From SFHK01 sp963618055 (GTDB lineage: Bacteria > Bacillota > Clostridia > Christensenellales > Aristaeellaceae), in NCBI GenBank assembly GCA_963618055.1, contig CAVERI010000007.1:1-64000 (forward strand): DNA of 64,000 bases. Direction: 5' to 3'. Positions within the stretch are counted from its first letter, which is position 1. Every line of letters starts with the position of its first letter. The notes under the pieces are model-generated. The model was not told the origin of the DNA and did no database searches. It worked only from the letters and a program-made list of their open reading frames with translations. Positions 8,769 to 16,718 of the stretch are shown piece by piece. The position numbers and the translations under genes are program-made.

Positions 8769-10085
8769 ATGGCTACCAAAGTCGGCATGATTTCCTTGGG
8801 CTGCTGCAAGAACCGCGTGGACAGCGAGGTTTTGCTTGGCATGCTCGCGAAGCATGGCTACGAGATTGTTTCCGACCCCGCCGAGGCGGAAATCATCTTC
8901 GTGAACACCTGCGGCTTCATTGAATCCGCGAAGGAAGAATCCATCGACGCTATTTTCGAAATGGCCGAATACAAGAAGACGGGCAAGCTCAAAAAGCTGT
9001 TCGTGACCGGCTGCCTTTCCCAGCGCTATCCCGACGCCTTGAAGCAGGAAATCCCCGAGGTAGACGGCTTCATGGGCGTGAGCGATTACGGCCGCATTTT
9101 CGAATTTCTGGAGGAAGCCGACGGCGGCGCGCGGCCGATGTGCATGGGCGACGGCGAGCGCTTTTTAAAGGCGGAGCGCGTGCTGACCACGCCCTCCTAC
9201 TCCGCCTATGTGAAGATTTCGGATGGGTGCAGCAACCGCTGCGCCTATTGCGCGATTCCGCTGATTCGCGGGCCGTATCACTCGCGGCCGTATGATGACA
9301 TTTTAGAGGAATGCCGTTCGCTCGTCGCCCGCGGCGTGACGGAGCTGATCTTTATCGCGCAGGATACGTCGCGCTACGGCAACGATTTTCCGGCGCACAC
9401 GCTGCTTCTCCCCCGCCTTCTGCGCGAGGCCAGCGAAATTCCCGGCGTACACTGGGTGCGCGTGCTCTACTGCTACCCGGACACGGTAACGGACGAGCTG
9501 CTGCGTGAGATTCGCGACAACGACAAAATCGTGAAATACATGGATCTGCCGCTTCAGCACATCGACGACGAAATCCTTAGGCGCATGAACCGCCGCGGCA
9601 CGAGCGCGGAAATCCGCGCTCTCATCAAGAAGTGCCACGAATACGGCATTCTCGTGCGCACGACGATGATCGTCGGCTTCCCCGGTGAGACGGACGCGCA
9701 GTTTGAAACGCTGATGAATTTTGTGAAGGAAAGCCGTTTCGAGCGTCTGGGCGCGTTCACCTATTCGCCCGAGGAGGGCACGCCGGCCTGCACGATGCCC
9801 GATCAGGTGGACGAGGACGTGAAGAACAAACGTCTGGACGACCTGATGATGGCACAGCAGGCAATTTCGGCGGAAATCAACGCGTCTCGCGTCGGCAGCG
9901 TCGTGGAGGCGCTGATCGACGGCGAGGAGGACGGCGCGTACATTGCCCGCAGCGCGCTGGAATCCCCCGAGAGTGACGGCGTAATCCGCGTCGCAGCCGA
10001 CAAGACGCTGACGCCCGGCCAGTATGTGCGCGTGCGAATCACCGGAGCCGACGCCTATGACCTGATGGGAGTGATCGAGGAATGA
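8769..10085 (+). CDS. rimO: Ribosomal protein S12 methylthiotransferase RimO
   Basis: A 438-residue radical-SAM enzyme that adds a methylthio group to the conserved aspartate of ribosomal protein uS12. The N-terminal UPF0004 domain binds one [4Fe-4S] cluster (cysteines in SLGCCKNRVDSE, NTCGF and GCLSQRYP). The radical-SAM core carries CSNRCAYCAIP for the SAM-binding cluster, and IRGPYHSRP is RimO-like rather than MiaB-like. A C-terminal TRAM domain occupies about the last 60 residues. It follows ftsK by 24 bases with an AAAGGAG site and overlaps pgsA by 4 bases. Confidence 0.95.
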   Translation: MATKVGMISLGCCKNRVDSEVLLGMLAKHGYEIVSDPAEAEIIFVNTCGFIESAKEESIDAIFEMAEYKKTGKLKKLFVTGCLSQRYPDALKQEIPEVDGFMGVSDYGRIFEFLEEADGGARPMCMGDGERFLKAERVLTTPSYSAYVKISDGCSNRCAYCAIPLIRGPYHSRPYDDILEECRSLVARGVTELIFIAQDTSRYGNDFPAHTLLLPRLLREASEIPGVHWVRVLYCYPDTVTDELLREIRDNDKIVKYMDLPLQHIDDEILRRMNRRGTSAEIRALIKKCHEYGILVRTTMIVGFPGETDAQFETLMNFVKESRFERLGAFTYSPEEGTPACTMPDQVDEDVKNKRLDDLMMAQQAISAEINASRVGSVVEALIDGEEDGAYIARSALESPESDGVIRVAADKTLTPGQYVRVRITGADAYDLMGVIEE

Positions 10086-10642
10086 ATCTTCCGAACAAGC
10101 TGACGATGCTGCGCATTCTGCTCGTGCCCTTTTTCGTTGTATTCGTATACTTTGAAAAGTACCCGGTCTGTCAGGTGCTGGCGCTCGTGATGTTCATCTC
10201 CGCCTCCATCACCGACCTGCTCGACGGCCGCATTGCCCGCTCGCGCAATCTGGTAACGGATTTCGGCAAATTCATGGATCCCATTGCCGACAAGCTGCTG
10301 GTGATGAGCGCGTTTGTCATGCTGGTGGAACAGCGGCGCATGCCCGGATGGGTGTGCATTCTGATGCTCGCGCGTGAATTCATCGTGAGCGGCTTCCGTC
10401 TCGTCGCCTCCGGCAAGGGCAAGGTCATCGCCGCGGGCATCTGGGGCAAGCTCAAGACGATCACGCAAATGATCTATGTGCCGATGGCGCTGCTTCTGAT
10501 TCCCATCAAGACGCTCGACCCCGACGTGCATCCGGTCTGGCAGGTGCTTACGGACGTCATGATGTATATCTCGCTGGGGCTGACGCTCTGGTCGGGCTTC
10601 TGCTACATTTGGAACAACCGCGAATACATTAAGGATATGTGA
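10082..10642 (+). CDS. pgsA: CDP-diacylglycerol--glycerol-3-phosphate 3-phosphatidyltransferase
   Basis: A 186-residue integral membrane enzyme making phosphatidylglycerol-phosphate from CDP-diacylglycerol and glycerol-3-phosphate. The CDP-alcohol phosphotransferase signature D-G-x2-A-R-x8-G-x3-D-x3-D is intact (DLLDGRIARSRNLVTDFGKF followed by MDPIAD). About five hydrophobic segments are visible and the length is normal. It overlaps rimO (ATGA) and cinA, so the ftsK-rimO-pgsA-cinA-GTPase genes form one transcription unit. The pgsA-cinA neighbourhood is common in Firmicutes. Confidence 0.95.
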   Translation: MNLPNKLTMLRILLVPFFVVFVYFEKYPVCQVLALVMFISASITDLLDGRIARSRNLVTDFGKFMDPIADKLLVMSAFVMLVEQRRMPGWVCILMLAREFIVSGFRLVASGKGKVIAAGIWGKLKTITQMIYVPMALLLIPIKTLDPDVHPVWQVLTDVMMYISLGLTLWSGFCYIWNNREYIKDM

Positions 10643-11895
10643 GTGTGATACATATGGTATGCGAAATCCTTTCCGTGGGAACGGAGCTGCTCATGGGGCA
10701 GGTTGCCAATACCGACGCGCAGTACATCTCGCAGCGCCTGAGCGCGCTGGGTATCTCGGTCTATCGCCATACCGTGGTGGGCGATAACGTGGGCCGCCTT
10801 GACGAAGCGCTGGCCACGGCGCTTTCCCGCAGCGATTTCGTCATCACCACCGGCGGCCTTGGGCCTACGGAGGATGATCTGACGAAGGAAACCGTCGCGG
10901 CGCATTTCGGGCTCAAGCTGGTACAGGATGAAGCCAGCCTGCTTCATATTCGCGACTACGCCGAGCGCGCCGGGAAGGTCATGACCGACAACAACCTGAA
11001 GCAGGCTCTGATTCCCGAGGGCTCGATCATCATGCCAAACCTGAACGGAACCGCGCCCGGCTGCATCATCGAAAAGGATGATAAAACCGTCGCCGTGCTT
11101 CCCGGCCCGCCGAGCGAGCTGAAGGTGATGTTCGAAAATTCGCTGTATCCCTACCTTCAGAAGAAGAGCGGGCAGACGCTGATTTCCCGCTACCTGCACA
11201 TCTTCGCGGGCGAATCCATCGTGGAAACGCAGCTGATGGATCTGTTCCATCTGGGCACGCCCACGCTGGCGCTGTATTGCTCCACGGCTGAAACCACGGC
11301 GCGCCTGTCGGTCATGTGCGGCATGGACGAGGATCCTTCCCCCGTGCTCGACCCCGTTGAGGACGAGATTCGCCGACGCATGGGCGACGCGCTGTACGGC
11401 GAGGGTCTGACGGAGAACCTTCCGCACGTCGTTTTGAGCCTGCTCAAGGAGCGTCACCGCAAGGTTTCGTTTGCCGAAAGCTGCACCGGCGGCATGCTGG
11501 CCTCGGCGCTGGTCGATCAGCCCGGCGCGTCGGACGTGTTCGACGAAAGCTACATCACCTATTCCAACGAAGCCAAGCAGCGCCTTCTGGGCGTGAACCC
11601 CGCGACGCTGGCGCGTTACGGTGCGGTGAGCCGTGCCTGTGCGCAGGAGATGGCGCAGGGCGCCCGCGCGCGCAGCAACGCCGACTACGCGCTGTCCGTG
11701 ACCGGCATCGCCGGCCCCGATGGTGGAACGCCTGAGAAGCCGGTCGGACTTGTGTATATCGGCTTCGCCGACAAAAACGGCTCCTTCGCCAACGAGTTCC
11801 TTTTCAAGGGCGACCGCACGGACGTGCGCACCGCGTCCATCAAAAACGCGCTGAACCTTCTGCGTCTGGCGCTTCTGAACGACAATGACCGCTGA
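10639..11895 (+). CDS. cinA: CinA-family nicotinamide-nucleotide amidohydrolase
   Basis: A protein of about 418 residues with the two usual CinA domains: an N-terminal molybdopterin-binding-like fold (CEILSVGTELLMGQ, TTGGLGPTEDD) and a C-terminal PncC-type amidase (SFAESCTGGMLAS, VTGIAGPDGGTPEKPVG). The PncC half converts NMN to nicotinate mononucleotide in pyridine-nucleotide salvage; the N-terminal half is ADP-ribose pyrophosphatase-like in characterised homologs. The start is uncertain: GTG at 10639 overlaps the pgsA stop, GTG at 10645 has better spacing from AAGGA, and ATG at 10654 matches the usual family N-terminus. Confidence 0.93.
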   Translation: MSVIHMVCEILSVGTELLMGQVANTDAQYISQRLSALGISVYRHTVVGDNVGRLDEALATALSRSDFVITTGGLGPTEDDLTKETVAAHFGLKLVQDEASLLHIRDYAERAGKVMTDNNLKQALIPEGSIIMPNLNGTAPGCIIEKDDKTVAVLPGPPSELKVMFENSLYPYLQKKSGQTLISRYLHIFAGESIVETQLMDLFHLGTPTLALYCSTAETTARLSVMCGMDEDPSPVLDPVEDEIRRRMGDALYGEGLTENLPHVVLSLLKERHRKVSFAESCTGGMLASALVDQPGASDVFDESYITYSNEAKQRLLGVNPATLARYGAVSRACAQEMAQGARARSNADYALSVTGIAGPDGGTPEKPVGLVYIGFADKNGSFANEFLFKGDRTDVRTASIKNALNLLRLALLNDNDR

Positions 11896-13831
11896 CAAAC
11901 GCAACATTGGAATCTTTGCGCACGTCGACGCGGGAAAAACCACGCTTTCCGAACGAATGCTCGTCCGCTGCGGCGTCATTCGTTCGGCGGGCGCAGTCGA
12001 CGCCGGAACAGCGCATACCGACCGTCTCGCCGTGGAGCGCCGCCGCCGCATCAGCGTAAAAACCGCCTGCGCGCCGCTTCGCTGGCGGAATACGGACATT
12101 CACCTCGTCGACACGCCCGGTCACGTCGATTTCGCCGGAGAAATCGAGCGCGGCCTGTGGGCGATCGACGGGGCGATTTTAGTTGTTTCCGGCGTGGACG
12201 GCGTGCAGCCGCAGACAGAGACGCTGTATCGCTATCTGTCTCGTCACAAAATTCCCCTTTTAGTCTTCGTAAATAAGATGGATCGGCCGACGGCCGATTT
12301 TTCGGCTGCGCTTTCGCAGATTCGGCAGCGGCTGTGTTCGGACGCGTTCGACCTTTCGGACGCGGAAGCGCGTATGGCTGCCGTCTCCGAGCATGACGAC
12401 GACGCGCTCGCCAGCTATATGGACGGCGTGCTATGGCCGGACGACAGGCTGAACGCCTGCCTGTTCCCGCTGATTCAAAAGGGGCTGTGCGTTCCCGTCC
12501 TGCGCGGCAGTGCGCTGACGGGCGACGGAATCGACGCGCTGCTCGACGGCGTCGTCGATATGCTGCCGGCTCCAACGGGTTCCGCCGATGCGCCGCTCTC
12601 CGGCGTGGTATTCAGCGTGGAAGCCGACGCTTCCATGGGACGCGCCGCGTGGGTGCGTCTGTACGCCGGTTCCCTGCGAAACCGCGATACGCTGCACCTG
12701 CTTACGCGTGAAGAAAGCGCGTATGCCGAGGGTGAGCGTTCCGTCGAACGCAAAATCACGCAGATTCGCTCCCTCGGCGCGGACGGGCGCGGCGAGGATG
12801 CCGGTGAAATGCAATCGGGCGACATTGCCTGTGTATACGGGCTGGGCAATGTGCGAACCGGGCAGGTTCTCGGCGCCCCTGCGAGCCTTCCCACGCGCGT
12901 GCGGGAAGGAGAATTTCGCGAGCCGGTTTTCATGGCAAAGGTCGTTCCCGATCGCCCGGAAAACCTGCCCGCGCTGAAGCGCGCGCTCGATCAGCTGTCG
13001 GCAGAGGATCCGCTTTTGAGCGTGACGATGCTGGAGGGCGCGCCGCACGTAAAGCTGATGGGCACGATTCAGATTGAGGTTCTGAAGGAAGAACTCGCCT
13101 CCCGCTTCTCCCTCTCCGCCGAATTCATGCCCCCTACGGTCATTTACCGTGAAACGATCAAGGCTACCGCGGTCGGCTTCGTGGCCTACACGATGCCCAA
13201 GCCCTGCTGGGCGGTGATTAAGCTTGAAATTGAGCCCGCGCCGCGCGGCAGCGGCGTTTCGTACGAAAGTCTTGTCTCCCCGCGAGACATCAAGCCGCGC
13301 TACCAGCATCAGATTTCACAGGCCATTCCCTTGGCTGCGCGGCAGGGTCTGTTCGGCTGGCAGGTTGACGATGTGCGCATCCGGCTTGTGGACGGCGGCG
13401 ATCACGAGATTCACACGCACCCGCTGGATTTCATCATCGCCACGCCCATGGCGTTCATGGACGCCCTGCGCCGCGGCGGAAGCGAGCTATTGGAGCCGAT
13501 TCTGGAAATGAATCTGGAGGCCGACGAGGACATTGCCGGGAAGCTGATCGGCGAAATCAATAGCATGCGCGGAAGCGTCGTTTCGACCACGGCGCAGAAC
13601 GGCCGGATGACGCTGATCTGCGAGGTTCCCGCCGCGGACAGCTACGACTTCCCCACCCGTTTCAGCCGCATCACCTCTGGCCGCGGGCTGATGACCACCC
13701 GCATAAAGAGCTATCGCGCCTGCGAATTCACGCCGGACAAGCGCTGCCCCCGACGCGGCGTTGACCCGCTCGACACCGCGAAATACATCCTTGCCGCCCG
13801 CAGCGCGCTGGACGGCGGCATCTTCGATTGA
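11885..13831 (+). CDS. TetM/TetO-like translational GTPase (ribosomal protection fold, probably not a resistance protein)
   Basis: A 648-residue EF-G-fold GTPase of the tetracycline ribosomal-protection type. Seen: G1 AHVDAGKTT at residues 12-20, G3 DTPGH ending at H80, and G4 NKMD at 130-133. Domains II-V follow, with a C-terminal block around DFIIATPMAFMDALRRGGSE that aligns with TetM. TetM has a loop S-P-V-S just before the matching TPADF segment; here it reads HEIHTHPLDF, so the drug-displacing tip is not conserved. It overlaps cinA by 11 bases and is the last gene of a housekeeping operon, with no mobile-element signs. Likely role: ribosome-bound GTPase of unknown trigger. Confidence 0.85.
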   Translation: MTADKRNIGIFAHVDAGKTTLSERMLVRCGVIRSAGAVDAGTAHTDRLAVERRRRISVKTACAPLRWRNTDIHLVDTPGHVDFAGEIERGLWAIDGAILVVSGVDGVQPQTETLYRYLSRHKIPLLVFVNKMDRPTADFSAALSQIRQRLCSDAFDLSDAEARMAAVSEHDDDALASYMDGVLWPDDRLNACLFPLIQKGLCVPVLRGSALTGDGIDALLDGVVDMLPAPTGSADAPLSGVVFSVEADASMGRAAWVRLYAGSLRNRDTLHLLTREESAYAEGERSVERKITQIRSLGADGRGEDAGEMQSGDIACVYGLGNVRTGQVLGAPASLPTRVREGEFREPVFMAKVVPDRPENLPALKRALDQLSAEDPLLSVTMLEGAPHVKLMGTIQIEVLKEELASRFSLSAEFMPPTVIYRETIKATAVGFVAYTMPKPCWAVIKLEIEPAPRGSGVSYESLVSPRDIKPRYQHQISQAIPLAARQGLFGWQVDDVRIRLVDGGDHEIHTHPLDFIIATPMAFMDALRRGGSELLEPILEMNLEADEDIAGKLIGEINSMRGSVVSTTAQNGRMTLICEVPAADSYDFPTRFSRITSGRGLMTTRIKSYRACEFTPDKRCPRRGVDPLDTAKYILAARSALDGGIFD

Positions 13832-13849
13832 TTGCCGCACACAAAACGA

Positions 13850-13872
13850 CGCCGCCCGTTCTTCGGGCGGCG
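13850..13872. terminator. Bidirectional terminator between the TetM-like and rhamnosidase genes
   Basis: Nine-bp stem CGCCGCCCG (13850-13858) / CGGGCGGCG (13864-13872) around a TTCTT loop. Read on the minus strand it is followed by GTCGTTTTG, which suits termination of the rhamnosidase gene; on the plus strand the T-tract is weak. A near copy of this hairpin occurs at 16681-16700. Confidence 0.65.
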
Positions 13873-13910
13873 CTCAGATTATTCATGCAAAGGGGCTTTC
13901 CATAGCTTCT

Positions 13911-16508
13911 TTACGCCTGCGCGATGGTGTATTCGCCGGCGGTGAGGGTGATTTTGCCGTCATGCAGCGCGGCGGGCTGGCCGTTGACCGTCCACTGGGC
14001 GTCGGCGAGCTCGGGCACGAAGTCGGCTTCGCAGTCGAAGGGCACCTTCACGGTGTAGACGAGCTTGCCGTTTTCGCGCTTCCAGCCGCTCTCGTAGAGG
14101 CCGGCGGCGGAATCGTAGGTGCAGCGGGCAAACGCAAACCGCGGGTCGGACACGGGAGCGATGCGGGCACGCTTGAAGCCCGGCTGCTCCGGCACGGGGT
14201 TCAGGCCACACATGAAGCGGTATATCCACTCCACAATCGCGCCGTAGGCGTAGTGGTTCATGCTGTTCATGCCTGTGTCGCTGACCAGACCGTTGGGCAG
14301 CACGGAGTTCCAGCGCTCCCAGACGGTGGTCGCGCCCATGTTGACCTCGTACAGCCAGCTGGGGAAGTCCTCGTTCAGCAGAAGCGTGTAGGCCACGTCG
14401 GACATGCCGTTTTTGGACAGCGAGGAGGCGAGGTGATAGGTGCCCACGAAGCCGGTGTCCAGATGATCCCGACGGTCAGCGATCTTCTTGCGCAGATCCT
14501 TCTGGATGCGCGCGCGCGCCTCGTCGGGAACCAGACCGAGGCTCAGCGCTAGCGCCATGGCGGTCTGAGTCGGCTCGGCAATGCGGCCGGTGCCAGTGAA
14601 GTATTCCCTGCGGAACGCAGCCTTAATCTCGTCGGCCAGCTTGGAATATTCGGCGTAGTCCGCCTCATAGCCCAGCGCCTTCGCAGCCTGCGCGGTGGTG
14701 CTGACGGAGAAGAAGTAGTAGCAGGAGGCGACGTAGTAGGGATCGGTGCCGCCGAAGCTGCTGCCCTGCACGGGGTTGTCCAGCGCCAGCCAGTCGGCGA
14801 AATGGAAGCCCGAGGTCCACAGGCGGCTGGAGCCGCAGTGCTCATCGTCCTGCCTGCGAATCCAGTTCGTCCACAGCTTCATGTTCTCATACTGGCGTGC
14901 GAGCATGCTCTTATCGCCGTAGAACTCGTACATCGTCCAAGGAATCATGGTCGCCGCGTCGCCCCACGCGCAGGAGCCGAACGAGCTCTGAGGCTCGTTG
15001 CGGATGAACGAGATTTGGTCGAGAACGTCCGGCACGACATGGGGCACCGAGCCGTCCAGCTGGCGCTGCTCCAGCAGCATGTCGTGCAGATACTTCTCGT
15101 AGAACGCGGGCGTGTACATGTTGAAGCTGGCGGTGGGGCAGAAAACCTCCGCGTCGCCCGTCCAGCCCATGCGCTCGTCGCGCTGGGGGCAGTCGGTAGG
15201 CGTGTCTAAGAAGTTGCCGATCTGACCCCAGAAGGCGTTATGAATCAGCTGGTTGACCTTGGCGTTGGAGGTCTCCACATGGCCGATGACCGCCAGATCC
15301 GAATGAATGACGCAGCCGGTAAAGTCCTCAAGGCGAATGTTGTCAATGCCCGTGACCTTCACGAAGCGGAAGCCGTAGAAGGTGAAGTGGGGGCGCACAT
15401 GGGCGGGATGGCCCGCGGAAATATAGGTGTACTCCTCCTTGGCCGTGCGCAGATTATCGCGATAGAAGCAGTCGTTCTGCAGAAGCTCGCCGAACTGGAG
15501 ATAGACCTTCGCGCCCTCAGGCAGATCGCAGTTGAATTCCAGCCAGCCGGTCATCAGCTGACCAAAGTCAATAACCCACTCGTCGGCCTTGGTGTGCAGA
15601 AGCTCCTTGGCGGCGACGTGGTCGAGAATGCGCACGGGCGGGGACAGACGCTCGGAAAGCGGAGCCTTGGGAGCCTCGGCCAGCACGGCCTTATCGGTGG
15701 GCTGCTCGGATTCCAGACGCGCGTCGTAGACCTCGCCGTCGTAGATGCTGCTCTCCAGAATGGGCGATTTGCGCGCGTCCCAGCTCGTGTCGGAACCGAT
15801 GACCATTTCAGAGCCGTCGGCCAGCGTCACGCGCAGCTCCACCAGCGCCTTCTGCTGATCGCCGTAGATTTTGGACATCTCGGGCACGAAGCCGAAGCGC
15901 CCCTTGTACCAGCCGTTGCCCAGCCACGCGTCCAGACGGTTTTCACCCGCGTGGAGCCTGTCGGTCACGTCGTAGGTCTGGTATTGCAGCCAGAGATTGT
16001 AGTCGTTATAGAAGGGCGCGAGAATCTCATCGCCGACCTTTTCGCCGTTGACGGTCAGCTCGTAGGTGCCGAGCCCCACGGCGTAGATGCGGGCGCGCAC
16101 GGGCGCGGCGGGCAGCGTCACGGTCGTGCCCAGAATGGAGTGCGCGTCCTTGTCATAGGGCGCCTGAATCCACTTCGCCGCCCATGGCTCGCCGCACTTG
16201 CCGGTTTCGAACCACGCCGTCTCGCTGACCGCGCGGTCGCCGTCGCCGGCCACGACCTCCACGCGCCAGAAATAGCGCGTGCGGGGCTCGAGCGTCAGCT
16301 CCGGCTCAAAGCCCAGCGAGGAAACGCCCTCGGTCAGGCCGCTGTCGAAGAGGCACTCGTCAAAGCGTTCGCTCAGGCTGACCTGAACGCGCGCCGCGCG
16401 CTGCTTCAAGCCCGTGGAGTTTTCCGCCGTCCATGTGAAGAGGGGTTTTTCCAGAACATAGCCCATGGGATTGGTCAGATGGTTGGTGCGAAGATTTCTA
16501 ATTTGCAT
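13911..16508 (-). CDS. Alpha-L-rhamnosidase, glycoside hydrolase family 78
   Basis: An 865-residue GH78 enzyme releasing L-rhamnose from plant or bacterial glycans and glycosides. N-terminal beta domains (substrate-like opening NHLTNPMGYVLEKPLFTW) precede a Rha_N region (YGDQQKALVELRV, SSIYDGEVYDAR), the concanavalin-like domain (LMTGWLEF) and the (alpha/alpha)6 barrel. The barrel holds the catalytic-region signature DCPQRDERMGWTGDAEVF. A C-terminal beta domain closes it. No signal peptide is visible, so it probably acts in the cytoplasm on imported oligosaccharides. The ATG at 16508 has a GAGGAG site about 14 bases upstream, longer than usual. It is monocistronic between two hairpins. Confidence 0.93.
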   Translation of the reverse strand: MQIRNLRTNHLTNPMGYVLEKPLFTWTAENSTGLKQRAARVQVSLSERFDECLFDSGLTEGVSSLGFEPELTLEPRTRYFWRVEVVAGDGDRAVSETAWFETGKCGEPWAAKWIQAPYDKDAHSILGTTVTLPAAPVRARIYAVGLGTYELTVNGEKVGDEILAPFYNDYNLWLQYQTYDVTDRLHAGENRLDAWLGNGWYKGRFGFVPEMSKIYGDQQKALVELRVTLADGSEMVIGSDTSWDARKSPILESSIYDGEVYDARLESEQPTDKAVLAEAPKAPLSERLSPPVRILDHVAAKELLHTKADEWVIDFGQLMTGWLEFNCDLPEGAKVYLQFGELLQNDCFYRDNLRTAKEEYTYISAGHPAHVRPHFTFYGFRFVKVTGIDNIRLEDFTGCVIHSDLAVIGHVETSNAKVNQLIHNAFWGQIGNFLDTPTDCPQRDERMGWTGDAEVFCPTASFNMYTPAFYEKYLHDMLLEQRQLDGSVPHVVPDVLDQISFIRNEPQSSFGSCAWGDAATMIPWTMYEFYGDKSMLARQYENMKLWTNWIRRQDDEHCGSSRLWTSGFHFADWLALDNPVQGSSFGGTDPYYVASCYYFFSVSTTAQAAKALGYEADYAEYSKLADEIKAAFRREYFTGTGRIAEPTQTAMALALSLGLVPDEARARIQKDLRKKIADRRDHLDTGFVGTYHLASSLSKNGMSDVAYTLLLNEDFPSWLYEVNMGATTVWERWNSVLPNGLVSDTGMNSMNHYAYGAIVEWIYRFMCGLNPVPEQPGFKRARIAPVSDPRFAFARCTYDSAAGLYESGWKRENGKLVYTVKVPFDCEADFVPELADAQWTVNGQPAALHDGKITLTAGEYTIAQA

Positions 16509-16718
16509 AAAATGAACTTTTTCTCCTCGTTATCGGCATGCCTTCGGCCTGCGCAGAGGCTCTACTGGGCTATACAGAATATCAAGAGGATGGTTCCCTC
16601 TTTCTTCTCCGCCCGCTTCTGCTTTTCCTTACGGCAAACCCCACCTTTGCTGATTGACGGGGTTTGTCAACGGTCTGAACGCCGCCCGTTCTTCGGGCGG
16701 AGCCATGTATGCTCTTCC
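16509..16718 (-). promoter_or_regulatory. Rhamnosidase upstream region with inverted repeats
   Basis: This 210-base gap holds no gene. On the minus strand it has an operator-like inverted repeat, TTGAC-N7-GTCAA (16653-16669 on the + strand reads TTGACGGGGTTTGTCAA), and a hairpin CCGCCCG/CGGGCGG at 16682-16700 that should terminate the upstream symporter gene. No clear -10/-35 pair could be assigned to the rhamnosidase gene. The TTGAC repeat could bind a regulator. Confidence 0.4.
16681..16700 (-). terminator. Hairpin after the Na+/phosphate symporter gene
   Basis: CCGCCCG (16682-16688) / CGGGCGG (16694-16700) with loop TTCTT, 19 bases past the symporter stop on the minus strand. Its stem and loop are nearly identical to the hairpin at 13850-13872. 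The T-tract is weak. Confidence 0.5.

Noticed and set aside
6444..8855. 803-codon minus-strand frame opposite ftsK
   Set aside because: It is antisense to the conserved FtsK motor and shows no domain; the composition is the usual shadow pattern.
11885..13831. Calling the TetM-like gene a tetracycline-resistance gene
   Set aside because: The drug-displacing loop is not conserved and the gene sits in a housekeeping operon without mobile-element traces.
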